Below are positions 1 to 9,419 of a stretch of DNA of 15,000 nucleotides, piece after piece; position 1 is the first letter of the stretch, and each line of letters opens with the position of its first letter. The DNA is from Chrysomallon squamiferum (lineage: Eukaryota > Mollusca > Gastropoda > Neomphalida > Peltospiridae). Where the stretch lies: assembly GCA_012295275.1 (NCBI GenBank), contig CM022676.1, positions 8,483,586 through 8,498,585 of the forward strand, in the 5' to 3' direction. Under the pieces are notes generated by a model. The model worked only from the letters and a program-made list of their open reading frames with translations. It had not been told where the DNA came from and made no database searches. A program made the translations under genes and the position numbers.

Positions 1-19
1 TATTTGTTTATATACTTAT

Positions 20-27
20 CTGTCTAT

Positions 28-75
<48 letters not shown>

Positions 76-262
76 ATATATCTATCTATCTATCTATCTA
101 TCTATATGTCTGTCTATCTATATATCTATTTTTCTCCGTGTCTATGTGTCTGTATGTCTGCCTATCTGTCTGTCTATCTGTCTGTCTGTCTATCTATCTG
201 TCTGTCTATCTGTCTATCTGTCTATCTATCTGTTTTTCTATGTATCTATCTGTTTATCTAAC
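20..262. repeat. (TATC)n tetranucleotide microsatellite with TGTC variants
   Basis: Nearly pure TATC units run from about 29 to 74, are interrupted by TATATA, resume at about 80-105, then grade into mixed TATC/TGTC units to about 262. Translation gives only Tyr-Leu-Ser-Ile periodic protein, so no coding is inferred. Confidence 0.95.
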
Positions 263-390
263 TAACTACATATCTATCTATTTACCAATCTAACTAAGAA
301 TTTAGCTACGTTATTTTTCTTTATTTTTCCGCGCAGATGTACAAAATAAACACAAAAGAAAAACATTGCAAGTTACTTGCCGTGGGCTTT

Positions 391-421
<31 letters not shown>

Positions 422-860
422 GTTTTTAATTACGTGTTAAATCTAGCCTCGGCTAAACCTCGTCAACAAACTAATACGTTAGTAATTATCAGAGCTTTAT
501 CCTTTTGCCGTTATTCGCGCCTCATTAACTCACAGGTTTACAGGTTTTTGGGAGAGAGAGAAAAAAAATCTATTCACACTTCATTCCAATTTGTTTAACC
601 GATTAAAACCATCGAACTGTATGGTCAACAGAGCAGTTAAAGAAAACGTAGATTTTTTATATTTATTTTTTGTTTGTTTGTTCACAAAAAGGAATGACGT
701 TTTCTTTGTCTGTCTGTCTGTGTGTGTGTGTGTGTTGTTGTTGTTTTTTTCTTCTTTTTTTTTAGGTCAGCGTCATGTCGTAGGCTATGACGACATATCG
801 TTGGTTATGTTGTTTATCAGAATTTATGAGACATAATTTCTTTTTTTTTCTTCTTTTTTT
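263..860. other. AT-rich non-coding stretch with homopolymer T and TG tracts
   Basis: Contains a 29-base T run at 393-421, TCTG/TG/TTG repeats at about 707-744, and a short inverted repeat ATGTCGT (775-781) / ACGACAT (790-796). The T-rich tract ending TTTAG near 765 resembles a splice acceptor, but the open frame after it matches nothing I know and ends in TAA without a convincing donor. No gene recognised. Confidence 0.6.
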
Positions 861-861
861 T

Positions 862-1790
862 GTCGATCAATTTTGCAGTGCGTATCGATAAGTTTATATT
901 TTAATGTACGATAATTATCGATAAAATTCGGTATTTTATATGAACAATACGAATCGATCGTTTTAAATGTTAACATACATCGATAATTTTACGTTTGAAA
1001 ATATGACACGGATAATTTGCAGTGAACAATAAGTATCAATAAACGGCGGGTATCGATAACTTTACGCCTCGGTACTCGATCATAATGGACAATCCTGTAT
1101 TTCAGTTTACGTTTTCGATAAACAATACTTAGGTGTTTGACTGAAAAGGTGTATCGACAATTTTATGTCTTCATCAGTCCATAATTAGATGTTTATATTT
1201 CAATGCATTATATTTATTTACCTGTTTTTTTTTTTTTGTGTGTTTTTTTTAATAAACAATAGGTATTGATACTTCTGTTTTCGCTTAACAGTAGCGTATG
1301 ATTTTTCTTTTAGTACTACACTCGAGTCAATAATATTGTTTCAATAAATGATGCGCTTCGATAATTTCATATTTCTATGTAATAATAAGTATCGATTATT
1401 TTGTTTCAATAGGCATTGTCTTATTTAGGATTCTTAAAAAAAAAATATATAATTTGTAATTCTCTTTCAATGTATAAAACATTATTTATGCTTCATTAAA
1501 CAAACTATATCGATATTTTCATAAGTGAATACACAAAACTATACAGAAATGTTTCATCTAATACACAATATATAACAATAACTTATATTTCCATTCATTC
1601 GTATCGGAAATCTATATTTCAGTAATCGATATGTATCGATAATTAGATCGATATCGATTTTAAGTTAGACTAACAGCGAAATAATTAAATATAAATCATT
1701 TGCGATACATTATCTCTGAATAATTTAGATTTAATTAAATGATACGCTTGGATAATTTTGTTCCGGTCCACAGAATCTATCGATAATTAG
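862..1790. repeat. Diffuse, degenerate repeat field built on TATCGATA
   Basis: The palindrome TATCGATA or a one-base variant recurs at about 883, 916, 952, 978, 1034, 1051, 1113, 1152, 1264, 1390, 1508, 1624, 1634, 1646, 1652 and 1778, often followed by ATTTTA-like sequence. Two segments, near 1350 (GATGCGCTTCGATAATTTCAT) and 1740 (GATACGCTTGGATAATTTTG), clearly share ancestry. Spacing is irregular (roughly 20-60 bp), so this looks like an old, decayed tandem or dispersed repeat rather than a clean satellite. No coding potential seen. Confidence 0.55.
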
Positions 1791-1894
1791 ATTAGATTAA
1801 TAATAAAAAATAAAAATAAATAATAACTTTAATCCCAGATGAAAACTAAATAATCAAACAGTTTCGTCTTCATAAATTAAGCAGTTTTTAAAAT

Positions 1895-1993
1895 AAAATA
1901 CAAAAAAAAAAATAAAATAAAATAGCTAGCTAGCTATGTAGATAGATAGATAAATAAATAAATACATTAATTAATTAATTAATAATAATAATA

Positions 1994-2052
<59 letters not shown>

Positions 2053-2055
2053 TAT

Positions 2056-2119
<64 letters not shown>

Positions 2120-2160
2120 AAACAAATATTTAAATAAATAAATAAAAAAAATTAAAAATC
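1895..2160. repeat. Compound A/T-rich microsatellite block
   Basis: Successive simple repeats: CTAG (about 1924-1935), GATA, AATA, TTAA (about 1967-1982), ATA/TAA (about 1982-2042 and 2055-2078), and AAAT (about 2078-2120). The + strand carries TAA, the complement of the TTA arrays found further downstream. Confidence 0.95.
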
Positions 2161-2399
2161 TATATTTTAAACGTTCCATAGACGGGCATCGATCCTAGCA
2201 CCGTTGGCTCGTCGAACGAACACACTTTCTGTTAGAAACGCCTTTATGGGATGTAAGAGCCTGCCTCGTTCTGTCTTCCTGTGATTTCGACAAACTGCTG
2301 TTAACGTAACGACGAGCTCGCTGACGAGTCGCTGACACGTGATCTCACAGTCTCAATGTTAGGCTTGAAGTCGCCGCGTTGTGATTAAAAAAAAAACAG
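2161..2399. other. Less repetitive, GC-richer block, possibly a relic of a dispersed element
   Basis: About 240 bases of higher complexity between two microsatellite blocks. It holds a near-perfect tandem pair GACGAGCTCGCT (2311-2322) / GACGAGTCGCT (2323-2333) and an E-box CACGTG at 2336-2341. On the minus strand GGATCGATGCCCG (complement of about 2185-2197) faintly resembles a tRNA-type B box, as in some SINEs, but I could not assemble a tRNA fold. No open frame of interest. Confidence 0.35.
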
Positions 2400-2439
2400 T
2401 TACAAAAGAGTTGAACCGAATTGTTGCGTGAGCATGACA

Positions 2440-2552
2440 GTTAAGAAAGAGGGAGGGAGGGGCAGAGAGGGAGGGGTGGAGAGAGAGGGGGAGAGAGGGG
2501 GAAAGAGAGAAAGAGAAAGAGGGTGAGGGAAGGAGGGAGGGAGAAAGGGAGG

Positions 2553-2622
<70 letters not shown>
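2440..2622. repeat. GGGA-rich purine tract followed by (GA)n
   Basis: Imperfect GGGA/GAGA purine sequence from about 2444 to 2560, then about 30 uninterrupted AG units from 2562 to 2622. The + strand is all purine apart from a few bases, so triplex formation is possible in principle. Confidence 0.95.
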
Positions 2623-2624
<2 letters not shown>

Positions 2625-2689
2625 CAAATCTCTATTAGAAAAACACTTATAAATGTAAAAATATGCAGAGAAATACACATGCAACATAA

Positions 2690-2850
2690 ATAAATATATA
2701 TATATACACACACACACAGATATATTATATATATATACAAACACACACACACACACACATATATATGTGTGTGTGCATACATACATACACACATACATAC
2801 ACACAACACACACGCACACGCATACACATACACACACATATATATATAAA
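2690..2850. repeat. Compound (TA)n/(CA)n/(TG)n/(ATAC)n microsatellite
   Basis: Alternating purine-pyrimidine repeats: TATATA, CACACA (about 2706-2718), TATATATA, CACACA (about 2740-2758), TGTGTG, CATACATACATACACA and again TATATATA. The strand-switching CA/TG segments (2740-2758 and 2765-2775) are mutually complementary. Confidence 0.93.
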
Positions 2851-3300
2851 ACGCAGAAGCACCAAAATACCTCAGCACTCCTCATACAACATGTATTTAA
2901 AAATTAATGAAGATTTCGGAAACAACCTACACGCGATTATTTTCAAATTATCTGCCATTTCTCTTCTTCGTCGTGACCTTTCAATAAATCTTTTGAAAAC
3001 TTGATACATCGAGATTCTGTTGTTTTTTTTTTTTGTTTTTTTAACTGTTACTTAAAATATCCCAAGCTTGGAAACTCAATCCTGTTCTCATAATAAAATC
3101 CCTATTCCTATATCTCTGGCCTTTGTTAATTACTTCGTCAGAAAATTGTAACTGATACAATTCGGCTTTTGTGCGTTAAGCAGATTAAGTAACAACGATG
3201 ATGTTTTTTGATGGTTAACGTCGTAATTTAATTCTAAAATGAGGACTGGAGAAACAGATAACAGAAGAAAAAGAAAAAAAAAAAACATGTTATGTTGATT
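2851..3300. other. Non-coding stretch, nothing recognised
   Basis: AT-rich single-copy-looking DNA with short T runs near 3022-3041 and an A run near 3272-3284. I see no splice-bounded open segment and no family I know. Confidence 0.5.
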
Positions 3301-3412
3301 AGTATTTTTTTTTTTTTTTACTTCTGTTGTTGATTAATCTTTTTCTTTCTTTCTTTTTCTTTTGTTTTATTTTATTTTTTTTTATATTATTTTATTTTAT
3401 TATATTATTTTC

Positions 3413-3453
<41 letters not shown>

Positions 3454-3830
3454 TTTTGTTTGTTTGTTGTTATTCCTTTTATTTAAATTTTTCTTTTTTT
3501 TCTTTCTTTCTTTTTTCACTTTTACAATTTTTTTTTGTTCTTTTTCATATATTTTCTTGTTAATATATCTTGTTTGTTTAAAATGTAATTATGTGTTGTG
3601 TTTATATATGTGTCTTTGTATGTATGTAATGTATCTTTGTGTGTATTTATGTATGTATGAATGTATGTGTACGTATATGTTTGGATATATGAAGTTATGT
3701 AGTGTATATATGTGTATATGTGTGTTTATGAGTATATATATATATGTATATATACACAAACACACACCTACACACACAGAGAGATATACAAAAGAACGTA
3801 CGTACATACACAAAACAGTTACACAAAACT
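3301..3830. repeat. T-rich tracts, (TG)16 and a TATG/TGTA-rich array
   Basis: T-rich runs with TTTC and TTTTA units from about 3304 to 3410, a pure TG run at 3416-3447, further T-rich sequence to about 3540, then TGTATG/TATATG-type repeats at about 3600-3750 and CA/CG-type repeats to about 3815. All overlapping open frames are low-complexity products of these repeats. Confidence 0.9.
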
Positions 3831-4600
3831 TATACCCATTAATGTGATGCCTAAGGAATGTATCAGATAATCCTACTATTCAAATATACATAAAGAAAAT
3901 AATATATATATATACATACGAAAGTAGTACGTATCTGTATATAAGTAATCAAAGAACACTATTTGTTCACATAAATACCAGCACTGTAACTTTTGACATC
4001 GCTAATCACCTGATCAGTATATCTCGATAAATCTGTTGATCCTTTTGTCAGTTTCAAACAAGAGCTGTAATAGGAAACCGAGACGCGTCAAATCTTAAAA
4101 TCCGTCGCCAGTAAACAGAATTATTTCTTCACGAAGGCGAGGTCAGGCGGTATTACGACAATGACCGGAACATATGGACCCATTTACGGTCCATGGTCAA
4201 GAGTCGTTGTTTCCGCTGTGGTGGTCGTAATAATATTTGTGAAAAGACACAAGAAAAAGCCTTCAGATGGAATAAGATATAAAAATGAGTTTGTAAAAGA
4301 TTGCGGTTAGAAATAGAATTACTGACAATCGTTCTCCATTTTTTTTTTTTTCAGAATGTACGATTTCATTTTCGGCTCTTTTGTGAATATTGATAATTTT
4401 TGTCACTCATTCACTTCAAGTCGTCTTATTTCGTTCTGACTCCAGTAGCAGTTATCTTAAACAAGAGAAAATGATTCTGTTCGTGTTAAAACACGTAGAG
4501 TTTAAAAATAAACAGTAAGACTGCAATGTTCGGCCATTTTCGTAAGATTTACGTTCTAATTTTCGACACAGTTCGGTTTTCGAATCTCTGATTGACGTCT
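3831..4600. other. Less repetitive non-coding stretch with one nested hairpin
   Basis: Mostly complex AT-rich sequence. At 4162-4199 there is a nested inverted repeat: ATGGACC (4174-4180) pairs with GGTCCAT (4188-4194) over a 7-base loop, and outside it TGACC (4162-4166) pairs with GGTCA (4195-4199). No exon or element recognised. Confidence 0.45.
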
Positions 4601-4740
4601 TCTTTTTTAAAATATATTTAATTTTTATTTAATTGCTTTGGTTGTTGTTATTATTATTATTTATAATATTAATTATTTTTAATTATTTTATAATTATTTT
4701 TTTTATTTTTTATTTTTTTCAATTTATATTTTTCTTTTCG
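4601..4740. repeat. Low-complexity TTTA/TTA AT-rich tract
   Basis: Dense ATTATT/AATTATTTT sequence with almost no G or C from about 4608 to 4735. Confidence 0.8.
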
Positions 4741-5420
4741 TTACTTATGATTACGGTTAAAAACAATAAAAACCCAGAAAGTGGAGTGAAATAGAATTGC
4801 AACGGAAGTCAAAATTACTTTCGTCATGACAGCGCGACTACCAAAAAAAATCTAGAGCGAACATTTTTTTTGCTAAAATATTACTACAAAAACAATAAAC
4901 CCGTCATATCTGCAGGACTTAAAACCGTAAGTACAGGTCACGAATTTAGCTTTCGAATTCAGAGAACATATTTATTTTCATATTTCTTCTATATACAGAG
5001 AAAAACGAATGACCAAAGACTGGAAATAACTGTGTAAATGTCATTAGTAAATAATCGACAGATTTGACACAGTATCGATTTCCACCCAGAATAGTTTTTA
5101 TTTGATCTTGGAAACTGAACGAGTTGGCTGAAGACGAGTTATTGATGCTGCAGTATTGACGTCTTTTCGCCAACGTGTGTAGATACAAAAAAAAATTGTT
5201 TCCATCTGACTCTTTGTTGTGCTGTGTCATTCCGTGTTTGATGTGGTCTGGATAAGATCTGGGTTCTGACTGCGTTTAATACCGCAAAGCAGTTAGTTAT
5301 TCAACAGACAGAGATCGATTAGACACCGAGACGAACAGACGGACAGTTAGATAATTAGATAGATGGTCAGACGGTCAGAAAAACGGATGTGTGGTCGGTC
5401 GTATCGTTTATCGGATAATT
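4741..5420. other. Single-copy-looking non-coding stretch
   Basis: Complex sequence without strong repeats. An antisense open frame over 4946-5230 (94 codons) is not low-complexity, but it matches no family I recognise and lacks supporting signals, so I do not call it. Region 5300-5400 has scattered GACAGA/AGATAGA/GGTCAGAC short repeats. Confidence 0.45.
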
Positions 5421-5431
5421 ATTTAATTATT

Positions 5432-5483
5432 TACACAAACACACGCACGCACACACACGCTCACTCGCACGCACACAAACACA
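5432..5483. repeat. (CA)n-rich tract with CACG variants
   Basis: ACACAAACACACGCACGCACAC-type imperfect dinucleotide repeats with CTCACTCGCACG interruptions. Confidence 0.85.
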
Positions 5484-5569
5484 GGCTGAAAAATAGACTG
5501 GTCCTGTCTTCTCTTTGCTTGTCTATTCCAGTCTTTACACTAACACAAGCCGTTATACTACTTATCAGT

Positions 5570-5775
5570 CTGTTAGCGGACTCACGTTTAGATACTAATA
5601 GCGTTAACAAGGTCGCTTATGCACTTAATAAAAAGTTAACTGCCTCTGAAAACGTCATTACTTAACCTTTTTTTTTTTTTTTTTGTTAGTGTGTAAGGTA
5701 CTAATAACGTTAACAAGGTCGCTTATGCACTTAATAAAAAAAATTAAGTCCCGGCTGAAAATGTTAACCAACGTC
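5570..5775. repeat. Direct tandem duplication of a ~100-bp segment
   Basis: The 42-base stretch from TACTAATA to CACTTAATAAAA at 5593-5634 recurs at 5699-5740 with one mismatch (AGCG versus AACG). Homology continues with indels on both sides: TGTTAG at about 5570 and 5684, and TCTGAAAACGT versus GCTGAAAATGT downstream. Offset is 106 bases. A T run at about 5668-5684 separates the copies, which have diverged only slightly. Confidence 0.85.
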
Positions 5776-5861
5776 GCGAGACTGATAATAAACTTAGTAA
5801 CAGTTTGTGTTTGTTTTTGTGGTTTTTTCCGAGGACGTAAGCGAGTATGTAAATGCGTAAA

Positions 5862-5880
5862 GCACGTGAACTCCACGTGC
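5862..5880. promoter_or_regulatory. Paired E-boxes in a perfect inverted repeat
   Basis: GCACGTG (5862-5868), spacer AACTC, CACGTGC (5874-5880). Both arms contain the canonical bHLH E-box CACGTG, whose centres are 11 bp apart, about one helical turn. Binding is inferred only. Confidence 0.4.
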
Positions 5881-5920
5881 ACGAGCCACAAGTCAAGAGA
5901 TTTTTTTTTTTTTTTTTTTG

Positions 5921-6514
5921 GTCTTGTTAATGTCGACATAGTGATATTTTAAAAAAAAATCGATTTAGTGGTCTTGTTAAAATCGATACAGCTGTCTTGT
6001 TAAAATCGATACAGATGTCTTGTTAAAATCGATTTAGTGGTCTTATTAAAATCGATAAGCTGTCTTTTTAAAATCATGATGTCTTGTTAAAATTTTTTGT
6101 TAAAATTGATTTCTTGTTAAAATCGATACAGCTGTTAAAATCGATTTAGTGGTCTTGTTAAAATCGATACAGCTGTCTTCTTAAAATCGATACAGATGTC
6201 TTGTTAAAATCGATACAGCTGTCTTATTAAAATCGATACAGCTGTCTTGTTAAAATCGATACAGATGTCTTGTTAAAATCGATACAGCTGTCTTGTTAAA
6301 ATCGATACAGATGTCTTGTTAAAATCGATTTTTTGTTAAAATCGAAACAGATGTCTTGTTAAAATCGATACAGCTGTCTTGTTAAAAATCGATACGATGG
6401 TTTTTTTTACCAAAATCGATACAGTGGTTGTTGTTAATGAATAAAATCGTTTTATCAAAACCGACAGAGCGGTTCTAGTTAAATGGACAAAGTGGTTTTG
6501 TTAAAATCGACGCG
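5921..6514. repeat. 23-bp minisatellite with ATCGAT core
   Basis: Consensus unit GTCTTGTTAAAATCGATACAGCT (described as GTCTTGTTAAAATCG then ATACAGCT). Regular units run from 5971 to about 6395, with decayed copies on both flanks (5921-5970 and about 6396-6514). Three end types occur: CAGCT, CAGAT and TTTAGTG. From 6152 to 6312 the order is CT, AT, CT, CT, AT, CT, AT, hinting at a 46-bp dimer. Short deletions give units of 18, 19 and 22 bp. Every intact unit carries the palindrome ATCGAT, and CAGCT units form CAGCTG at the junction. Confidence 0.95.
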
Positions 6515-7054
6515 GTATCCACACAACTACCAGCGTTTGATCCCAACACGTAAAGTTTTAAAGTTCTGTTTGTTAAAAACAGTGTGCTGTCAGCTTTAGT
6601 GCCTTGTGACATTTTATTTGTTTAAAATTAAAACTAATTTTACAGTGCTGAAAATGGCCTTTCACAAACACACACACACACACAAGGACACACAAGAACA
6701 CACACCTCCATGTATAAATACAATAATCTCAACAGAAACAATGGAACTGTTATGCAAGACGGTTAATCAAAAATGACATACGCGTGCATTATCATACAAT
6801 ATAATGACGTTTGGTTTCCCTTTATGACGTTAAGTAGCCAATTATGACGTCAAACAACTCACGGGACATTCATTAGTCGTTGCCACCAGCTCGTTTTGCC
6901 GCTACACAGACAGACTTAATGGTCATTAAAAGGGCAAAAACTTTCATTGACAGGCCATTAATTTACATCGTAAGAGGCCTTCAAGTTCCTGTCACGCCAT
7001 CCGACAATATCGTTTTTAAGACTGTATAGAGAATCTGAAGCAAAAACAAGAACA
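6515..7054. other. Higher-complexity non-coding block with a small (CA)n and phased TGACGT motifs
   Basis: Includes a CA-rich tract at about 6668-6704, three TGACGT motifs (listed separately), and a TTAATGG (6916-6922) / CCATTAA (6955-6961) inverted repeat. It is GC-richer than its surroundings and lacks long simple repeats from about 6780 to 7045. No coding frame recognised. Confidence 0.45.
6801..6860 (+). promoter_or_regulatory. Three TGACGT (CRE-type) motifs at exact 20-bp spacing
   Basis: ATGACGT starts at the same place in each of three consecutive 20-base units: TGACGT at 6805, 6825 and 6845. The third is a full palindromic CRE, TGACGTCA (6845-6852). The bases between motifs differ, so only the motif and its spacing are shared. 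CRE recognition by CREB/ATF bZIP proteins is established; use here is inference. Confidence 0.4.
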
Positions 7055-7478
<424 letters not shown>

Positions 7479-7493
7479 ATTCTTCTTCTTCTT

Positions 7494-7590
<97 letters not shown>
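7479..7590. repeat. (TTC)14-(TTA)23 compound trinucleotide array
   Basis: Pure TTC units to about 7522 switch directly to pure TTA units to 7590. The same TTC-to-TTA order recurs at 8751 and 12234. Confidence 0.97.
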
Positions 7591-7591
<1 letters not shown>

Positions 7592-7983
7592 GAAGAGACT
7601 ACCATTATTCGATTACCCCTCTTTTATAATTCTGAATCTATCCTTAGCTTTAAAAAATAAACAACAGTTTTTCATTATGTAGCAGATTATAAAAAAAAAT
7701 TAAAAGAAACATATATATATAGATAAAAATAAAGAAATAAATAAAGATGAAGAAGAAGAAGAAAAAAAACAAAGTGATTAATTTGTCTTCAAACAAGAGA
7801 AAAAGCACCTTTGAGTAAACTATGATCGATAAATATCATAGTTGTTCATCCTGTTCTTTTGATCATGCGGTTTGTTGATATGGGAAATTCTGTCTGACCT
7901 TCTTGATCGTTGTTTGAAATTTAGACAACGAAGTCATGTTTATTTGTTGATCACGTGCATATGCGCATGTGTGAAGGTCTGTC
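7591..7983. other. Non-coding spacer with minor GAA and GATA-like tracts
   Basis: AT-rich DNA including a short GAAGAA tract near 7747-7762. No exon recognised. Confidence 0.45.
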
Positions 7984-8134
<151 letters not shown>

Positions 8135-8153
8135 TTTAAGTGATTTCTCTTGG

Positions 8154-8475
8154 TAGTAACAGTAACAGTAGTAGTAGTAGAAGCAGCAGCAGCAATTATA
8201 GTAGTAGTTGTAGTAGTAATGGTGGTGGTGATGAGGGTAGTAGTAACAATAACAGCAGCAGTAGTAGCTGTGGTATCAACAGCAGCAGCAGCAGTAGTAG
8301 TTGTAGTAGTAGCAGTAGTAGTAGTAGCAGAAGAGTAGCAGTAGTAGAGTAGCAGTAATAGTAGTAGTAGTAGTGGTAGCAATAGTAACAGTAGTAGTAG
8401 TAATAGTAGCAGTAGTAGTAGCAGTAGTAGTAGTAGCACCACCAAGAGACGTCATTCTTGTGGTTGAAGTAGTAG
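8154..8475. repeat. Imperfect (TAG/CAG)n trinucleotide array upstream of the exon
   Basis: TAG, CAG, TGG and AAC triplets in one register for over 300 bases, ending about 60 bases before the exon at 8536. Open frames here encode Ser- or Val/Ala-rich runs on the + strand and Leu/Tyr runs on the minus strand, typical of simple repeat DNA. Confidence 0.95.
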
Positions 8476-8535
8476 TAGTTCACAAATAATGAGTGAAATA
8501 TTTTTATTAATTTTTTGTTTCTTTCTTTATTTCAG

Positions 8536-8606
8536 ATTGTGTTTTGCAGACACACCAGTTCTCGCGACATACACGAGCTAATTGCGCAGGCGGCTGGAGT
8601 CAGCAG
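8536..8606 (+). CDS. PDE9A: Internal coding exon of a PDE9A-like cGMP phosphodiesterase (N-terminal region, first visible exon)
   Basis: Seen: a pyrimidine-rich tract ending TTTATTTCAG lies directly upstream and the exon ends CAGCAG|GTAAAT, a good donor. The last 40 bases before the acceptor lack AG, with a branch-point-like TATTAAT near 8505-8511. The exon is 71 nt, begins in phase 0 and ends in phase 2. It encodes 23 full residues beginning IVF, with SSRDIHEL mid-exon and AAGVS at the end; the split last codon becomes Arg on joining to 14389. The other two frames either stop or give no recognisable protein. From memory, without a search, this aligns ungapped to the vertebrate PDE9A N-terminus (pattern VIF..., SSDIMDL, ATGLPR), about 8 of 24 identical. 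PDE9A hydrolyses cGMP with high affinity; this part precedes the catalytic HD-type domain and is not catalytic. An internal TTTTGCAG (ending 8549) could act as a second acceptor but would remove 14 nt and shift the frame. The preceding exon was not found. Confidence 0.78.
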
Positions 8607-8750
8607 GTAAATAAAATATTTTATTTCTGTTAATAAATACTCTGTTTTACAACAGATCACTCACTGCTGCATGACGAATGATGTGCATTATATTTAGGTA
8701 TTTCAATAAGCAAGTAGAGACAGAGGGACAGAGAGGAATAGAGAGATTGC

Positions 8751-8755
8751 TTCTT

Positions 8756-8851
<96 letters not shown>

Positions 8852-9180
8852 GTTGTTGTTGTTGTTGTTGTTACAGTTATTGTTAGTAGTTGTAGTAGCA
8901 GTAGTATCATTATTAGCTGTAGTATTGTTGTTGTTGCTGTTACAGTTATTGTTAGTATTATTATTAGTAGTAGTATTGTTTTTGTTGTTACATTTATTGT
9001 TAGTATTATTATTAGTAGTAGTAGTAGTAGTAATATCATTATGTGTAGTAGTATTGTTGTTCTTTTTGTTATTGTTAGTTATTGCTAGTAGTAGTAGTAT
9101 CATTATTATTATTATTGTAGTTGTTGTTGTTGTCGACGTCTTCGTGATAGTCATCATTATCATCATCATCATCACTGTTA
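8751..9180. repeat. (TTC)n-(TTA)n-(TTG)n array grading into a TTA/GTA higher-order repeat
   Basis: TTC to about 8785, TTA to about 8850, TTG to about 8872, then a patterned region. TTACAGTTATTGTTAG occurs at 8871-8886 and 8940-8955, and TTACATTTATTGTTAG at 8988-9003, each followed by TAG/TTA triplets, showing segmental duplication inside the array. Ends in ATC/CAT triplets near 9175. Confidence 0.93.
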
Positions 9181-9226
9181 TTGTCCTGTCTTTGATTCCA
9201 GCTGCTAGACAGTTATGATTGTTTCC

Positions 9227-9232
<6 letters not shown>

Positions 9233-9259
<27 letters not shown>
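9233..9259. repeat. Poly(T) run
   Basis: 27 consecutive T. It could be the complement of a retroposon A-tail, but I saw no target-site duplication. Confidence 0.9.
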
Positions 9260-9419
9260 GTCCGTAACAGACTACGATGAGCTATTCTCAGCATTTGTAG
9301 ATTAATCAAATGTCAAACGTGAGATCGTATTTAATGACAAAACTCTGATACCTGAAACCCGCTTCTTTATAGATTGATCATATTCATACACGCAGACTTA
9401 ACCACGACCATCAATTATT

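Noticed and set aside
760-836. Splice acceptor and exon after TTTTTTTTTAG
   Set aside because: The open frame ends in TAA after about 23 codons without a donor, and shows no PDE9A-like start sequence.
2161-2220. tRNA gene on the minus strand
   Set aside because: Only a B-box-like string is present; acceptor, D and anticodon stems could not be formed.
4946-5230. Antisense open frame of 94 codons, not low-complexity
   Set aside because: No recognisable domain, no adjacent splice or polyadenylation context, and this length is expected by chance in 15 kb read in six frames.
5683-5952. Open frame of 89 codons with Cys-rich CVCFCGFFRGRKRVCKCVKHV segment, which could look like a small cysteine-rich peptide
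   Set aside because: It runs through the duplicated segment and a poly(T) run (poly-Phe), has no signal peptide in a sensible place, and lies in intron.
5921-6514. CRISPR array
   Set aside because: Units are head-to-tail with no unique spacers, and the context is an animal intron.
8140-8483. Long Ser-, Val/Ala- and Leu/Tyr-rich open frames on both strands
   Set aside because: They are translations of the TAG/CAG array in several frames; none has a start context, domain or splice evidence. The same applies to open frames in the TTA, CT/AG, TG and TATC arrays.
8550-8606. Use of the inner acceptor TTTTGCAG for the first exon
   Set aside because: It would shorten the exon by 14 nt and shift frame relative to an upstream exon. 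The upstream acceptor has the better pyrimidine tract and keeps the conserved [IV]F start.
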